Notes: a model not told the origin generated them from the letters alone. DNA of 58,122 nt from Bacteroidales bacterium UBA1797 (GCA_002319885.1 DCFT01000196.1:1-58122), one strand, 5' to 3'; positions 17,697 through 25,889 are shown, counted from the first letter of the stretch. Numbers and translations are program-made.

Positions 17697-18437
17697 TTAG
17701 TCACATTTTTTTAAGACAAATATCATCCATGGCGCAATCTCCATTTCCGATTTCCAATCGAATGGTTCATTGCTATAGCCCAGAGGTTTATAAGTTGCTT
17801 CAATTTCCAGACCTGCCAGATTGAACAATTTATGATAATCTTCCACTGACCAAAAAATGTCTTCTACTGGTCTTCTGTCTTCAACATCAAGCATTATATC
17901 ACATACGATGTCACCTGTTTTGGCAATCCAGTTTCCCTGGAAGTCCTTTGTAGTGAATGATGCCCATTCATTTACGTAAAGTTCTGGAGTTGAATCGAGA
18001 CATATCATTTTACCAGTTGGTTTTATTAAGTCACGTAATCCTTTCAGAATATTTGTTCTGTTCTCCCAGTCAGGAATGTTGTCAAAAGTGAAAATTGATT
18101 GAACCAGATCAAATTGATTTAAACCAAGATGATCATAATTCCCATTTGAAACTAATTTATAATCACCGGATAAATCAAAATTTCTGGCTATTTCAAGCAT
18201 GTCATTTGAGATATCGATACCAATAACATTAAATCCCAGTTTTTTTAAGAAACGAGATGATCGGCCAGTCCCACATCCAAAATCGATTGCCCGATTTCCA
18301 GACACATGTTTGGAAATTATTTCTGGCAAATCACGGTATGCTAAGTAATACGTATTTGGGAATCCGAGTTTTGAATAAGACTCGGCTCTTGTCTGGTTAC
18401 CCCAGGAGTTTTCAAAATTCATATCAGTATTTTTCAT
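17697..18437 (-). CDS. Class I SAM-dependent methyltransferase
   Basis: A 246-residue methyltransferase. Motif I is AIDFGCGTGRSSRFLKKLGF near residues 50-69, then IGIDISNDMLEIAR (motif II), LNQFDLVQSIFTFDNI and LRDLIKPTGKMICLDSTPEL (motif III). The C-terminal half (SVEDYHKLFNLAGLEIEATY) is typical of Methyltransf_11/25 enzymes. Nothing indicates the substrate. It is unrelated in detail to the methyltransferase at 2954 and stands alone in its cassette. Confidence 0.85.
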   Translation of the reverse strand: MKNTDMNFENSWGNQTRAESYSKLGFPNTYYLAYRDLPEIISKHVSGNRAIDFGCGTGRSSRFLKKLGFNVIGIDISNDMLEIARNFDLSGDYKLVSNGNYDHLGLNQFDLVQSIFTFDNIPDWENRTNILKGLRDLIKPTGKMICLDSTPELYVNEWASFTTKDFQGNWIAKTGDIVCDIMLDVEDRRPVEDIFWSVEDYHKLFNLAGLEIEATYKPLGYSNEPFDWKSEMEIAPWMIFVLKKCD

Positions 18438-18454
18438 AAGTTAAACCAGGAAAT

Positions 18455-18665
18455 GACCACTATAATCCGGCAGTTTAATGGGCTGGAGGAGTCGGCCGGC
18501 TTTGTTCGCCGTAGCCGCAGGCTAAGGAGAGCTGCCCTTTTGACTTTGTCCTGGCTTCAGGATTTTTCCGGCTGGCACTAGATTTAGTAAGCGGTTTAAA
18601 TTCTGCTCTGTTCGACTTTTTAATGCGAAGATAAAATAGTCCGGGTTAGCATTTCGGGCCAATTT
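18455..18665 (-). repeat. Orphan attC-like left end with interior
   Basis: CACTATAATCCGGCAGTTTA (18459-18478) resembles a left end, followed by 'gaggagtcggccggctttgttcgcc' and 'cttttgactttgtcctggc', both shared interior modules. There is no recognisable right end before the TfoX-like gene. Confidence 0.4.
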
Positions 18666-18710
18666 TAAGACTGTAACCGAATCCTTTGTCATTTGTGTTC
18701 ATAATGAAGA

Positions 18711-18773
18711 TTATATTGCCTCCCATCGCTTATCAACGTCTTGTTGATGCTTTTCGATCCAGGCCTTCAACGC
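18711..18773 (-). pseudogene. Possible C-terminal remnant of a DUF4160-like gene
   Basis: A 20-codon stretch on the minus strand reads ALKAWIEKHQQDVDKRWEAI then stop. The spacing W-x-x-x-H-x(7)-W resembles the C-terminus of DUF4160 proteins. The frame is closed immediately upstream, and the stretch abuts and slightly overlaps the end of the TfoX-like gene. It may be a leftover gene end joined to another cassette; short length makes this tentative. Confidence 0.25.
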
Positions 18774-19120
18774 TTACTTGTTTTTAGCGGCTGTTCCTTT
18801 TTTTTCTTTTTCAGTTTTGGCTCTGGAAGTTCACTTACCGTTAATTTAACCAGAGTACTCAACCATTCATGGTCCTCGATCCTTTCTTCTACCAAAAAGC
18901 TCGGTTTAGCACCAGGATATGGCGGGACTTCAACAACATCCGAAATATAATTCTTACCCGCACTAGTTGGTTTTATAAAAAGTTTATTATCACAAATGAG
19001 TGCGAAAATTTTGTTACCAGAATATAGAGCATACTCACCAAACATTTTCTTAAATGTTATGTCCCCGGCAGATTGTAATTGGCCAATTACAAAGTCTACG
19101 AAATCTTGATTTGATGACAT
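18767..19120 (-). CDS. TfoX N-terminal domain protein
   Basis: A 117-residue protein with the TfoX_N fold (PF04993). The diagnostic run is ITFKKMFGEYALYSGNKIFA near 21-40, followed by LICDNKLFIKPTSAGKNYI and PPYPGAKPSFLVEE. The tail is Lys-rich (KLKKKKKEQPLKTSKR). Stand-alone TfoX_N proteins are widespread small cytosolic proteins of unclear role, distinct from the competence regulator TfoX/Sxy, which has a second domain. Single-gene unit. Confidence 0.87.
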   Translation of the reverse strand: MSSNQDFVDFVIGQLQSAGDITFKKMFGEYALYSGNKIFALICDNKLFIKPTSAGKNYISDVVEVPPYPGAKPSFLVEERIEDHEWLSTLVKLTVSELPEPKLKKKKKEQPLKTSKR

Positions 19121-19382
19121 AAGAATTTTTTGATAATATAATAATAATTACAATACATTCGAAACTGTCTTTGATCAGCGTGATTGCAAATCGCTGGTAA
19201 TAATTTAGTTTTTGCATCTTTTGTTAACATTTGGCACTTCCGGTTTGAAACTATATTGTCAACCTGAAAGATAATTGTCAAGGTGCGGGATTTTAATTGA
19301 GAGCAGTTGTGGGAATCGGGGTGCCGGGTTGAGTACTGATCCTGGTATGTGATTCAAAGTCATGCGAAAAGCATGACGATAC

Positions 19383-19411
19383 AAATTACCTTTATTATCC
19401 ATTTTATGCTT
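19383..19411 (-). repeat. attC-like right end, second class
   Basis: CAAATTACCTTTATTATCCA followed by TTTTATGC resembles the ACTTACCTTTATTGTCCGTG class of right end. It is preceded by 'cagagtcatgcaaaaagcatgac'-like sequence (19355-19377), a hairpin also found at 22210-22235. The left half of the site is not identifiable in 19121-19382. Confidence 0.45.
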
Positions 19412-19421
19412 AGGCTTTTTG

Positions 19422-20015
19422 TTATTTTTTTGTTAGCAGAATTCCATTCCTGAGAGCATTTTCATTAAGAATGTTCTTTAGAATTTTAGCCCTTATTTTT
19501 ATATCAGTTGACATTATTTTGTCTGGTTTTATTTTCTGAAATGTTTTATTTAAGGAGTCTTCTATGCTTTTAATATCAAGTAATGCCACTGCTTTGCAGA
19601 AGAAACTTTTTGATCTGCCGTCATCAAAATCCTGTAATAATTTTACCAGTAATCGAATTCGCCTCTTTTGAGCATCAATATAATTTTCAATTCCCTGCTC
19701 TTTTATATAATTAAGATTTAACATTATCTTTTTGTATGGCGGATAAGATGAAGATCCTTCAAAATCTTGAATTTCTATTTCGGATCTGAATTTAGAACAT
19801 GGGAAATTTGGGCAATCAGCACAAACTTCAAAGTTATTTTTCTTAACACAGCATGTTAAGAATGAGCATGAAGGGTGTTTATTTAAAAATTTGGGTCCAC
19901 CGCATCCGGGGCATCTGGAAGTCCCTGAGGTATAATATCTCGGGCAAAGGCCACACTCAAGACCACATACACCAATTGTAGGATATTTTTTTAAATCAGA
20001 GTCTGTTTGATTCAT
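19422..20015 (-). CDS. DUF3795 cysteine-rich protein
   Basis: A 197-residue soluble protein. The N-terminal half is packed with cysteines in the DUF3795 arrangement: GVCGLECGLCPRYY, SRCPGCGG, CSFLTCCVKKNNFEVC and CADCPNFPCSKF, suggesting zinc or iron-sulphur binding. The C-terminal half is helical and Lys-rich (YIDAQKRRIRLLVKLLQDFD). Function is unknown, though such proteins are common in anaerobic and facultative bacteria. Single-gene unit. Confidence 0.85.
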   Translation of the reverse strand: MNQTDSDLKKYPTIGVCGLECGLCPRYYTSGTSRCPGCGGPKFLNKHPSCSFLTCCVKKNNFEVCADCPNFPCSKFRSEIEIQDFEGSSSYPPYKKIMLNLNYIKEQGIENYIDAQKRRIRLLVKLLQDFDDGRSKSFFCKAVALLDIKSIEDSLNKTFQKIKPDKIMSTDIKIRAKILKNILNENALRNGILLTKK

Positions 20016-20037
20016 AACTTATCTCTATTCGTATCAG

Positions 20038-20065
20038 CAGCTCAATTAAGCCGTCCGGTTAACAT
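20038..20065 (-). repeat. Orphan attC-like right end
   Basis: GCTCAATTAAGCCGTCCGGT followed by TAAC keeps the inner AATTAA, the CCGTCCG spacer and outer GTTA. There is no left end in the 22 bp between it and the DUF3795 start, so this is a half site. Confidence 0.5.
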
Positions 20066-20092
20066 TGAAGTATTAATGATTACAAATACTGA

Positions 20093-20491
20093 CTAGATTT
20101 TCTTTTCGATCATCCATTGATGCCCAAATGGATCCTTGATATCTCCCTGACGGTAGCCATAATCATAATCCTGAACGGGACTCAGGAGAGTTGCACCAGC
20201 CTTAAGAGCATTATTCATAACTAACTCAACATCTTCCACAAAAAGCCCAATGAGTGTAGTGATTCCATTTGCTTCAGCAGGCGTCAACCGTCCTTTTTGT
20301 ACCCCTTCCTCATGAAGATGAAAAATTGTTCCATTTATAGAAAGTTCAGCCACATGAACAGTTCCATCATCATTTAGCAATTTAATAGTTTCTTTTGCGC
20401 CGAATGCATTCAAATAAAATGAAATGTCCTTTACTCCGCTTGGGATAAAAAGTTGTGGTGCAAATGTAGGTTTATTGTTTGCTGTTGTCAT
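20093..20491 (-). CDS. VOC-family glyoxalase-like protein
   Basis: A 132-residue vicinal oxygen chelate protein. Marks are LFIPSGVKDISFYLNAFGAK at the start, VHVAELSINGTIFHLHEEG in the middle, VEDVELVMNNALKAGATLLS and the closing YGYRQGDIKDPFGHQWMIEK, where DPFGHQW is the family hallmark. It is cytosolic; members bind or resist small molecules, but which one is unknown. It is related to, but not a duplicate of, the PhnB-like gene at 16787. Confidence 0.88.
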   Translation of the reverse strand: MTTANNKPTFAPQLFIPSGVKDISFYLNAFGAKETIKLLNDDGTVHVAELSINGTIFHLHEEGVQKGRLTPAEANGITTLIGLFVEDVELVMNNALKAGATLLSPVQDYDYGYRQGDIKDPFGHQWMIEKKI

Positions 20492-20587
20492 CTCTGTGCT
20501 ACTTTAATCAGATGATAAACGATTATCTTATTTCTTTGTTCGAATCAGACATTTAAATAGTATTTATTCGGGGTAGTAAATATAATG

Positions 20588-20977
20588 CAAACGGCCCGAT
20601 GGTTAAGGGAGTAAGCGTTACCTGACGAAGCATCCATGTAGTGTCCTTGTACTTTAGGCGGGAAATAGTCCCGGTGCAAGGAGGGTACGGTGTGAGTTTT
20701 TGCCGTCATAGTACAAAGTTTATTATGTTAAGGCGCGATTGTGGTACAAGTTTTATAAACGGCCGGAATATAGTCTTTGTCGAGAAAGTCCCGAAAATGC
20801 ACTGGCACAGTTTTTCTGTTTAAGTTTGATCGAAGCCACATATATTTCCAGATGCAGAATTTTAATTGTGTGCAACTGAGAGTATCCCCGGGTGCAACCC
20901 GGATTACGAAATTGTCTTACATGAAGTAGCGATATGCAAAAACCGCGACAAACTTATTACCTAACTGTCCGTGTTAT
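20588..20977 (-). repeat. attC-like site, very long (390 bp), second class
   Basis: The left end CAAACGGCCCGATGGTTAAG begins at 20588. The right end ACTTATTACCTAACTGTCCG is followed by TGTTATG at 20971-20977. The interior carries the 'gtgcaaggagggtacgg ... catagtacaaagtttattatgttaaggcg' module shared with 24484-24541. The right end lies inside the RsgA-like coding sequence, supplying its last six codons. Confidence 0.6.
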
Positions 20978-22046
20978 GCTTAAAACCTTTTTTATTCTCT
21001 TTATGATAGTTCTTAATCATTTTACCGAAGGCTCTGTCTTTTTTTCTTTTTTCTGAAACTGTTGTCTGAAATCTTTCTTGTTCTTTCTGAATTTTTTGAT
21101 AATTGTCATAAGAATCTTTGTCGATAGCCCCATCATTTAGTGCATCGATAACAGCACATCCAATTTCATTAATGTGTTTACAATCAGGGTATTTGCAATT
21201 TTTTGAGATGTTAACTATCTCCTGAAAAGTCGTCTTAATCCCCTCTGTATTATCTGTAATACCCAGTTCCTTCATTCCTGGAGTGTCGATTATAATACCG
21301 CCATTTTCCAAAACAAATAATTCACGATGATCGGTGGTATGCTTTCCCTTATTTGTGCTTAGACTTATTTGTCCTGTTTTTAATACGTTCTTTTTTAACA
21401 GGTTATTGATCAAGGTTGATTTGCCAACTCCTGAAGATCCAACTACACAATATGTTTTTTCTTTTTGTATAAAATCCAATATTTGGTCAAGTCCTTTTAG
21501 AGTCATATTACTGAGCAGGATATACCTAACTTTTTTGTCTCTTCTTTCGATGTCGCTTATTGCTTTTTGAATATCTTTTTCAGAGGATAAATCAATCTTG
21601 CTTATCACCAGAACTGGCTCAATATTAGCTGAATAACATATTGTCAAGTATCTTTCAAGTCGGTTTATACTGAAATTATTGTTTATTGCTTGAATAATAA
21701 ATGCAACGTCAATATTTGTGGAAATGATCTGAATTTCACCAAATTTACCAACAGCCTGTCTTTTAAGTACTGATTTTCTAGGTAGTATTTTATGAATGAT
21801 TGCCTGTCCGGAATCATATATTATCATAGCCACCCAATCCCCGACAGCAGGAAAGTCAGCTCTGGAATTCGCTGAAAATCTTAGATTGCCTGTAATTTCA
21901 GCTTCATACTCTTTCTCACCGTCTGAAACGACATATCGTTCCCGATGTTCCTGAGTTACTCTGCCAATTGAAAAGTCAGAAAGTTGGTTGGCTCTAATAT
22001 AAGCAGTAAGCTCGTTGTTAAGTCCAAGGTCAAGTTGGTTTATAAT
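20961..22046 (-). CDS. RsgA-like ribosome-associated GTPase lacking a standard start codon
   Basis: A circularly permuted GTPase of the RsgA/YjeQ family, which acts in 30S ribosome maturation. Motifs: OB-fold start (LNNELTAYIRANQLSDFSIG, GRVTQEHRERYVV, GDWVAM), G4 ISKIDL, P-loop GSSGVGKSTLIN, DTPGMKELG and zinc knuckle CKYPDCKHINEIGC. The OB fold is open in frame up to 22046, but no ATG, GTG or TTG occurs before the upstream stop at 22059-22061; ATT (22044-22046) or ATA (22041-22043) stands where the start should be. Starting at the ATG at 21833 would delete the OB fold. The last residues (HNTDS) come from the attC-like site. It may be an extra, partly decayed copy. Confidence 0.8.
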   Translation of the reverse strand: MINQLDLGLNNELTAYIRANQLSDFSIGRVTQEHRERYVVSDGEKEYEAEITGNLRFSANSRADFPAVGDWVAMIIYDSGQAIIHKILPRKSVLKRQAVGKFGEIQIISTNIDVAFIIQAINNNFSINRLERYLTICYSANIEPVLVISKIDLSSEKDIQKAISDIERRDKKVRYILLSNMTLKGLDQILDFIQKEKTYCVVGSSGVGKSTLINNLLKKNVLKTGQISLSTNKGKHTTDHRELFVLENGGIIIDTPGMKELGITDNTEGIKTTFQEIVNISKNCKYPDCKHINEIGCAVIDALNDGAIDKDSYDNYQKIQKEQERFQTTVSEKRKKDRAFGKMIKNYHKENKKGFKHNTDS

Positions 22047-22049
22047 TGT

Positions 22050-22297
22050 GAGGTGCTGTTACATTTTATTGCGTGTTGGTATAATCGCGGCACAAGTTCG
22101 ATAGACGGCCGGGAAATAGATCCGGTGGATGAAGCTAAGAAAAGGCACTTGCACAGTATCGTGCCGAAGGCATTAACTGAGCGAAGCGAACTTAGATTAA
22201 GTTCTGGTCCTTGTAAGTGGCTCAGAGTCATACAAAAAGCATGACAAATTGTCCCACGAAGGAGGGAAATAACATACCATTATTGTTTGTGTTATAG
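22050..22297 (-). repeat. Partial attC-like site, second class right end
   Basis: The right end AACATACCATTATTGTTTGT then GTTATAG closes near 22297. Interior modules 'gataatcgcggcacaagttcgatagacggccggg' and 'cagagtcatacaaaaagcatgac' are present. The left end is missing at exactly the spot where the RsgA-like gene has lost its start codon, suggesting a deletion or rearrangement joint. Confidence 0.45.
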
Positions 22298-22308
22298 GCT
22301 GTTCTTTT

Positions 22309-22863
22309 TTATTTATATGGCAGGACACTCTCCAGACAAAAACATGTCAATGAGTTTACTTTGTCCCATTCTTTACAAATATCAGGTAGTGGACATTTTG
22401 TACATAGGGTTGTAAGGTCACTTCTGGAAATGTTTAAAGTCCCTTGTTCTTCATGAATTTTCAGAAGTTGTTTCAGATATTTGCCGGCAACAAGCCGATG
22501 AAGGTTATCTTTTCTCTTAAGTCCCAGCCATTCAAATACACCTTTGTCTCCTCTGGATGAGTTACAGGATTTACATGCTAAAACAAGATTGTCTGCAGAA
22601 TTATCACCCCCTCTGTTTTTTGGAATTAGATGATCAGTTGACAAGTTTTCTACTGATCCACAAAATACACAATGTTTAGGTAATTCCTGTTCTGCTTCCC
22701 ATTCTCTAATTGTATCAGATATTTTTAAGTCACCTTTTTTTAATTTAAAAAAAGTGCTAGTGATAAACCCCCATTCAAGTTTATTAAAAGCAGATCTTGA
22801 AATGAGTTTTGCATACTCAAAAAGAACTTCGTCATGGATGGTTTTTACATAATTTGTTGGCAT
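22309..22863 (-). CDS. HNH endonuclease-domain protein
   Basis: A 184-residue protein with a central HNH nuclease module: CVFCGSVENLSTDHLIPKNR then GGDNSADNLVLACKSCNSSR. Two CxxC pairs (CVFC, CKSC) bind the structural zinc, DH is the catalytic pair and the Asn in ADNL completes HNH. The C-terminal part has four further Cys (LCTKCPLPDIC), perhaps a second metal site. Such solo HNH proteins occur in defence, mobile-element and cassette settings; the target is unknown. The membrane-protein gene upstream lies only 12 bp away. Confidence 0.85.
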   Translation of the reverse strand: MPTNYVKTIHDEVLFEYAKLISRSAFNKLEWGFITSTFFKLKKGDLKISDTIREWEAEQELPKHCVFCGSVENLSTDHLIPKNRGGDNSADNLVLACKSCNSSRGDKGVFEWLGLKRKDNLHRLVAGKYLKQLLKIHEEQGTLNISRSDLTTLCTKCPLPDICKEWDKVNSLTCFCLESVLPYK

Positions 22864-22875
22864 AGTATATTATTT

Positions 22876-23421
22876 TTATTCGTTAGAAACTCGTCTGAAT
22901 ACAAGTGGTGACAATCCAAGAAGTATGATGAGCGCGCCGATAGGAAGCAGGTTCAAATTGATGGCGAAGAAAAGGAACCCTATCAGTACCAGTATCGGAG
23001 TCCAGATCGGAAGTTGTCGAGGTCGTGTGGCCACTAACATAATGAGTAGCCCTAGCATGCCAACCTGGAATAGAAGTGGACCGACTAATTTCAACAATGT
23101 TGGCACTGACGCAACGTTCTTTATCAGGTCGCCAAGTATTCCCCAAAGAAAGCATGCTATCCCTAACAAACTGGCCACCATTGCCAGGTACGCTCCGCCC
23201 TTTGAAACTTTGCTCTTACTTGGGACTAGTCGCTTCAACTCGACAGACAGCCCTCCGAACAGTACGAATGAGAAGAAAAACAAAACATGTCCTATATTCC
23301 ATACAAATCCATGACTTTGATTGCCTTCCATAACCTCGATGAGTCGCAATAAGCCATACAGAAAAATAAAAACCGGGGCGCCAATAGCAGCAATCCGGAT
23401 GCGTAAATATACAGGATTCAT
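22876..23421 (-). CDS. Multi-pass membrane protein, unknown
   Basis: About 181 residues with six hydrophobic spans: IRIAAIGAPVFIFLYGLLRL, GHVLFFFSFVLFGGLSV, AYLAMVASLLGIACFLWGIL, LVGPLLFQVGMLGLLIMLVA, WTPILVLIGFLFFAINL and LPIGALIILLGLSPLVF. No family is recognised. The ATG at 23419-23421 puts the first span close to the N-terminus; an ATG seven codons upstream is the alternative. The base composition is clearly GC-richer than the adjacent HNH gene, pointing to a different origin. Position suggests one transcript with HNH. Confidence 0.65.
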   Translation of the reverse strand: MNPVYLRIRIAAIGAPVFIFLYGLLRLIEVMEGNQSHGFVWNIGHVLFFFSFVLFGGLSVELKRLVPSKSKVSKGGAYLAMVASLLGIACFLWGILGDLIKNVASVPTLLKLVGPLLFQVGMLGLLIMLVATRPRQLPIWTPILVLIGFLFFAINLNLLPIGALIILLGLSPLVFRRVSNE

Positions 23422-23490
23422 ATTTTTAGTTTTTATGGGCAAAGTTTCAAAGATTGTACCTAAGAAGGGTTTGGTCGCAGAATGATGAAA

Positions 23491-23741
23491 CCTAACCGTC
23501 CGTCGGTTTGATTAGTTGCTGTTCCGCCAGCTGGCTGATCGCGGTGGCGAGCAAAAAAAATGATCCGGAAGCTGACGGACGCGCCGGCCGGAAGCCCTAT
23601 TGACCTTGTCTCGACAGCAGGATTAGTCATTGTACCGTAAGTTTAATAAGTGGAATTGAATTTGATCGCATTGACTTATGGAGCTGATTACGAATCCGTC
23701 CGGGCAGCTGAAGGTAATTACCTATATCAAGAGTGTTGTGC
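23491..23741 (-). repeat. attC-like site, long (250 bp)
   Basis: The left end CCTAACCGTCCGTCGGTTTG begins at 23491, followed by TCCGCCAGCTGGCTGATCGC, 'gccctattgaccttgtctcg' and 'gcaggattagtcattgtacc'. The right end (GGTAATTACCTATATCAAGA then GTGTTGTG) is diverged. Confidence 0.55.
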
Positions 23742-23748
23742 GTAGTGC

Positions 23749-24312
23749 TTATTTAGTTGTTTTGATCAATACAAAATTGTCAACATATAATTCTGTGTTT
23801 TGCTTTTTCCCGCCAACAATTGTTATTAAAGCTGAATCCACTGAAGAAGTATTTTGTGAAATTGGTATTTCTATTTTTGTATAATTTGTTGATGACGTAG
23901 TTTCATACCAGTTACCAGTGTCAACAATATTATTTCCCGATAATATATCAATATGGATTATTACAGTATCACTGTTTGCTATATTTGATTTTATATATCC
24001 TGTTAAAAGTGTCGGATGCGAGGGAATAGAAAATTTATTATAAGCAAAACTACTGTATACGTTGTTATATATAAGTTTAGCTGCAAATAGTCCATTAGAA
24101 GAATCTGTCACTTTTTGCACAATATACGTTTCAAACGGAGGATCACAAGCGGGGCAGCTGTTTGTCTGCCAAAAAAGTAAAGTTGGCATATTGTCCCAAA
24201 GCTCGAAATCTCCGTTTGGAATTGTAATGACCTGTTGGCTTGTAGTGTCTTTTTTGCAACTGAAAGCAGCCAAAGAAATCAATATGGAAATAAAAAACAA
24301 TGCTGTTTTCAT
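23749..24312 (-). CDS. Hypothetical lipoprotein, carbohydrate-binding-like fold
   Basis: A 187-residue lipoprotein with signal peptide MKTALFFISILISLAAFSC and mature end CKKDTTSQQ, matching the Lys-Asp pattern of surface lipoprotein export signals. The body starts IPNGDFELWDNMPTLLFWQT, the 'NGdFE.W' opening of jelly-roll/PCMD-like carbohydrate-binding modules, and ends ELYVDNFVLIK, a typical last strand. It may bind glycans at the cell surface. A CPACDP motif could form a disulphide. No enzyme partner is adjacent. Confidence 0.7.
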   Translation of the reverse strand: MKTALFFISILISLAAFSCKKDTTSQQVITIPNGDFELWDNMPTLLFWQTNSCPACDPPFETYIVQKVTDSSNGLFAAKLIYNNVYSSFAYNKFSIPSHPTLLTGYIKSNIANSDTVIIHIDILSGNNIVDTGNWYETTSSTNYTKIEIPISQNTSSVDSALITIVGGKKQNTELYVDNFVLIKTTK

Positions 24313-24387
24313 AATCCTTGTTTTAAGAATAACGACTAACGCTTGATGTTTGTTGCCTCAAATTATATGGATATTTCTAGCGTTACA

Positions 24388-24645
24388 CACAACGTCCCGG
24401 CGTTTTAATGAGTTGGCCTTCCGCCAGCTGGCGGAACGCGTTGGCGAGCAAAAATCATGATCCGCCAGCTGGCGGAGTTATGGCGCAAGGAAGGTATGGC
24501 ATGTGTTTTTGCAGTCATGGAACAAAGTTTATTGTGATAAGGCGTGATCGCAGTACAGGTTTTCTAAGTAACTGGGAATTTCTCCCGTTGCAGGTATAAA
24601 CTAAACGGGCACTTGAGTGGTTGAGGCACAAATAATTTTGTTAGC
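24388..24645 (-). repeat. attC-like site, long (258 bp), with duplicated palindrome
   Basis: The left end ACAACGTCCCGGCGTTTTAA starts at about 24389; the right end CACAAATAATTTTGTTAGC closes at 24645. CCGCCAGCTGGCGG occurs twice, at 24421-24434 and 24462-24475. The 'gcgcaaggaaggtatggc' and 'gtgataaggcgtgatcgcagtacagg' modules follow. Confidence 0.55.
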
Positions 24646-24652
24646 ATTTTTC

Positions 24653-25249
24653 TTAAAATCCCATAGCTTTTTTTATTACTGTCATTTCTTCTTCTGAGGT
24701 CAGCATTTTTAATAATTCAAATGCAACATCTGGAGCTGTCTCAGGACAATAGGACGTAATAATATTACCATCAACTACAATTGGTTCATTCACAACATTC
24801 ACTCCAAATTCTTTCAGTTTTTTTTGCCAATACGCGTCTTTCAAGTGGTATGTAGTTGCTTTCCGATTCTTAAGAACTCCACTTTTTCCTAAAGGCAATG
24901 CCGCAGAACAAATAGTCGCAATGATTTTACCTTTTGCATTAAATTCCTTAATTAATTTTAAAAACCTTTCGTCATATGCTTCTTCATAAAAACCAAATTC
25001 CCCAAATCCACCTGGTATAGCTAAGGCGTCATATTCGTCAACGTTTATTTCTCCAAAGGTTTTATCTACTATTACAGGTACATTAAAAGTGCTTATAACT
25101 GTATCAGTAAAACCACAAGTATCAACGAACAAATTATGTCCATAATCATTTCTGGCCCAACCAAGAACATCTATAAAAACACTAAATTCCATAGTTTCAA
25201 ATGCTTTTAAAAGAAACACTAATACTTTTTTTTGGGGCATACTTTTCAT
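24653..25249 (-). CDS. DJ-1/PfpI family protein
   Basis: A roughly 200-residue class I glutamine-amidotransferase-fold protein of the DJ-1/PfpI superfamily. Marks are VLVFLLKAFETMEFSVFIDV, YDALAIPGGFGEFGFYEEA and the nucleophile elbow IATICSAALPLGKSGVLKNR, whose Cys is the reactive residue. ITSYCPETAPDVAFELL closes the fold. Members act as deglycase/hydratase-like, protease-like or redox-stress proteins; the specific activity cannot be read. The ATG at 25247-25249 is one of three close candidates. Confidence 0.87.
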   Translation of the reverse strand: MKSMPQKKVLVFLLKAFETMEFSVFIDVLGWARNDYGHNLFVDTCGFTDTVISTFNVPVIVDKTFGEINVDEYDALAIPGGFGEFGFYEEAYDERFLKLIKEFNAKGKIIATICSAALPLGKSGVLKNRKATTYHLKDAYWQKKLKEFGVNVVNEPIVVDGNIITSYCPETAPDVAFELLKMLTSEEEMTVIKKAMGF

Positions 25250-25353
25250 AATTATCAATTTGTTTAAATACCTGATAGTTTTGCTATTCTCGCCTTACAG
25301 TCAACTTGCTTTTAGTTCAAGTATTAAATTTAAAATATCAAGGTCAGGATTTT

Positions 25354-25758
25354 CTATTTGTTTTTATTTATTATCTTAAGGAGGTTTGTATAATCACAAT
25401 ACACCTGCCAGTGTTTTATTTTATTATTTTCTACAATTGCTTTCCACGAGGCAGGAATTCTCCAGAAATTACTATTCAAATCGTTTGTTAAATTTTTATA
25501 TGTAGCATTTACATAACCAAATAGTCCAATTACAGATTCATTTCCGGTTATGTCAGAAATCTCTATTTGATAATCTGGGAATAATTCATAGTATCCTTCC
25601 CAAGCTTCTTTCATCCCTTTTTTACCAACTGATTTATTGTCCATGGCGTCTATGAAGATATGGTCTTCCGACATCAGTTTGACTATCTCATTTACATCGT
25701 GATCATTGATAGCTTTCACAAATCCGTTGACAATTGTTTTATTTAATTCATTTCTCAT
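25354..25758 (-). CDS. NTF2-like (SnoaL-like) protein
   Basis: A 134-residue cytosolic NTF2-fold protein: the first helix FVKAINDHDVNEIVKLMSED leads to HIFIDAMDNKSVGKKGMKEA, then WEGYYELFPDYQIEISDI and WRIPASWKAIVENNKIKHWQ. The helix-Asp-Asp-helix start and FPDYQIEI are typical of SnoaL-like polyketide-cyclase relatives. The substrate is unknown. No repeat separates it from the DJ-1 gene downstream (95 bp), so these two may share a unit. Confidence 0.85.
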   Translation of the reverse strand: MRNELNKTIVNGFVKAINDHDVNEIVKLMSEDHIFIDAMDNKSVGKKGMKEAWEGYYELFPDYQIEISDITGNESVIGLFGYVNATYKNLTNDLNSNFWRIPASWKAIVENNKIKHWQVYCDYTNLLKIINKNK

Positions 25759-25889
25759 TTTGGATTAAGATTTGTTTCTGAATACCGGCTTTTAAAGTTA
25801 GCACAAGTCTTTATTCATTGCGCGAGGGAAGTGTCCAGATAAAAAGCAGCAGTGTTGATGTTTTAACAGTGACTGGAAGATGAAAGCGA

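Noticed and set aside
22925..23314. 129-codon plus-strand reading frame opposite the six-span membrane protein
   Set aside because: The minus-strand frame shows clear membrane spans; the plus frame is low-complexity and has no motif.
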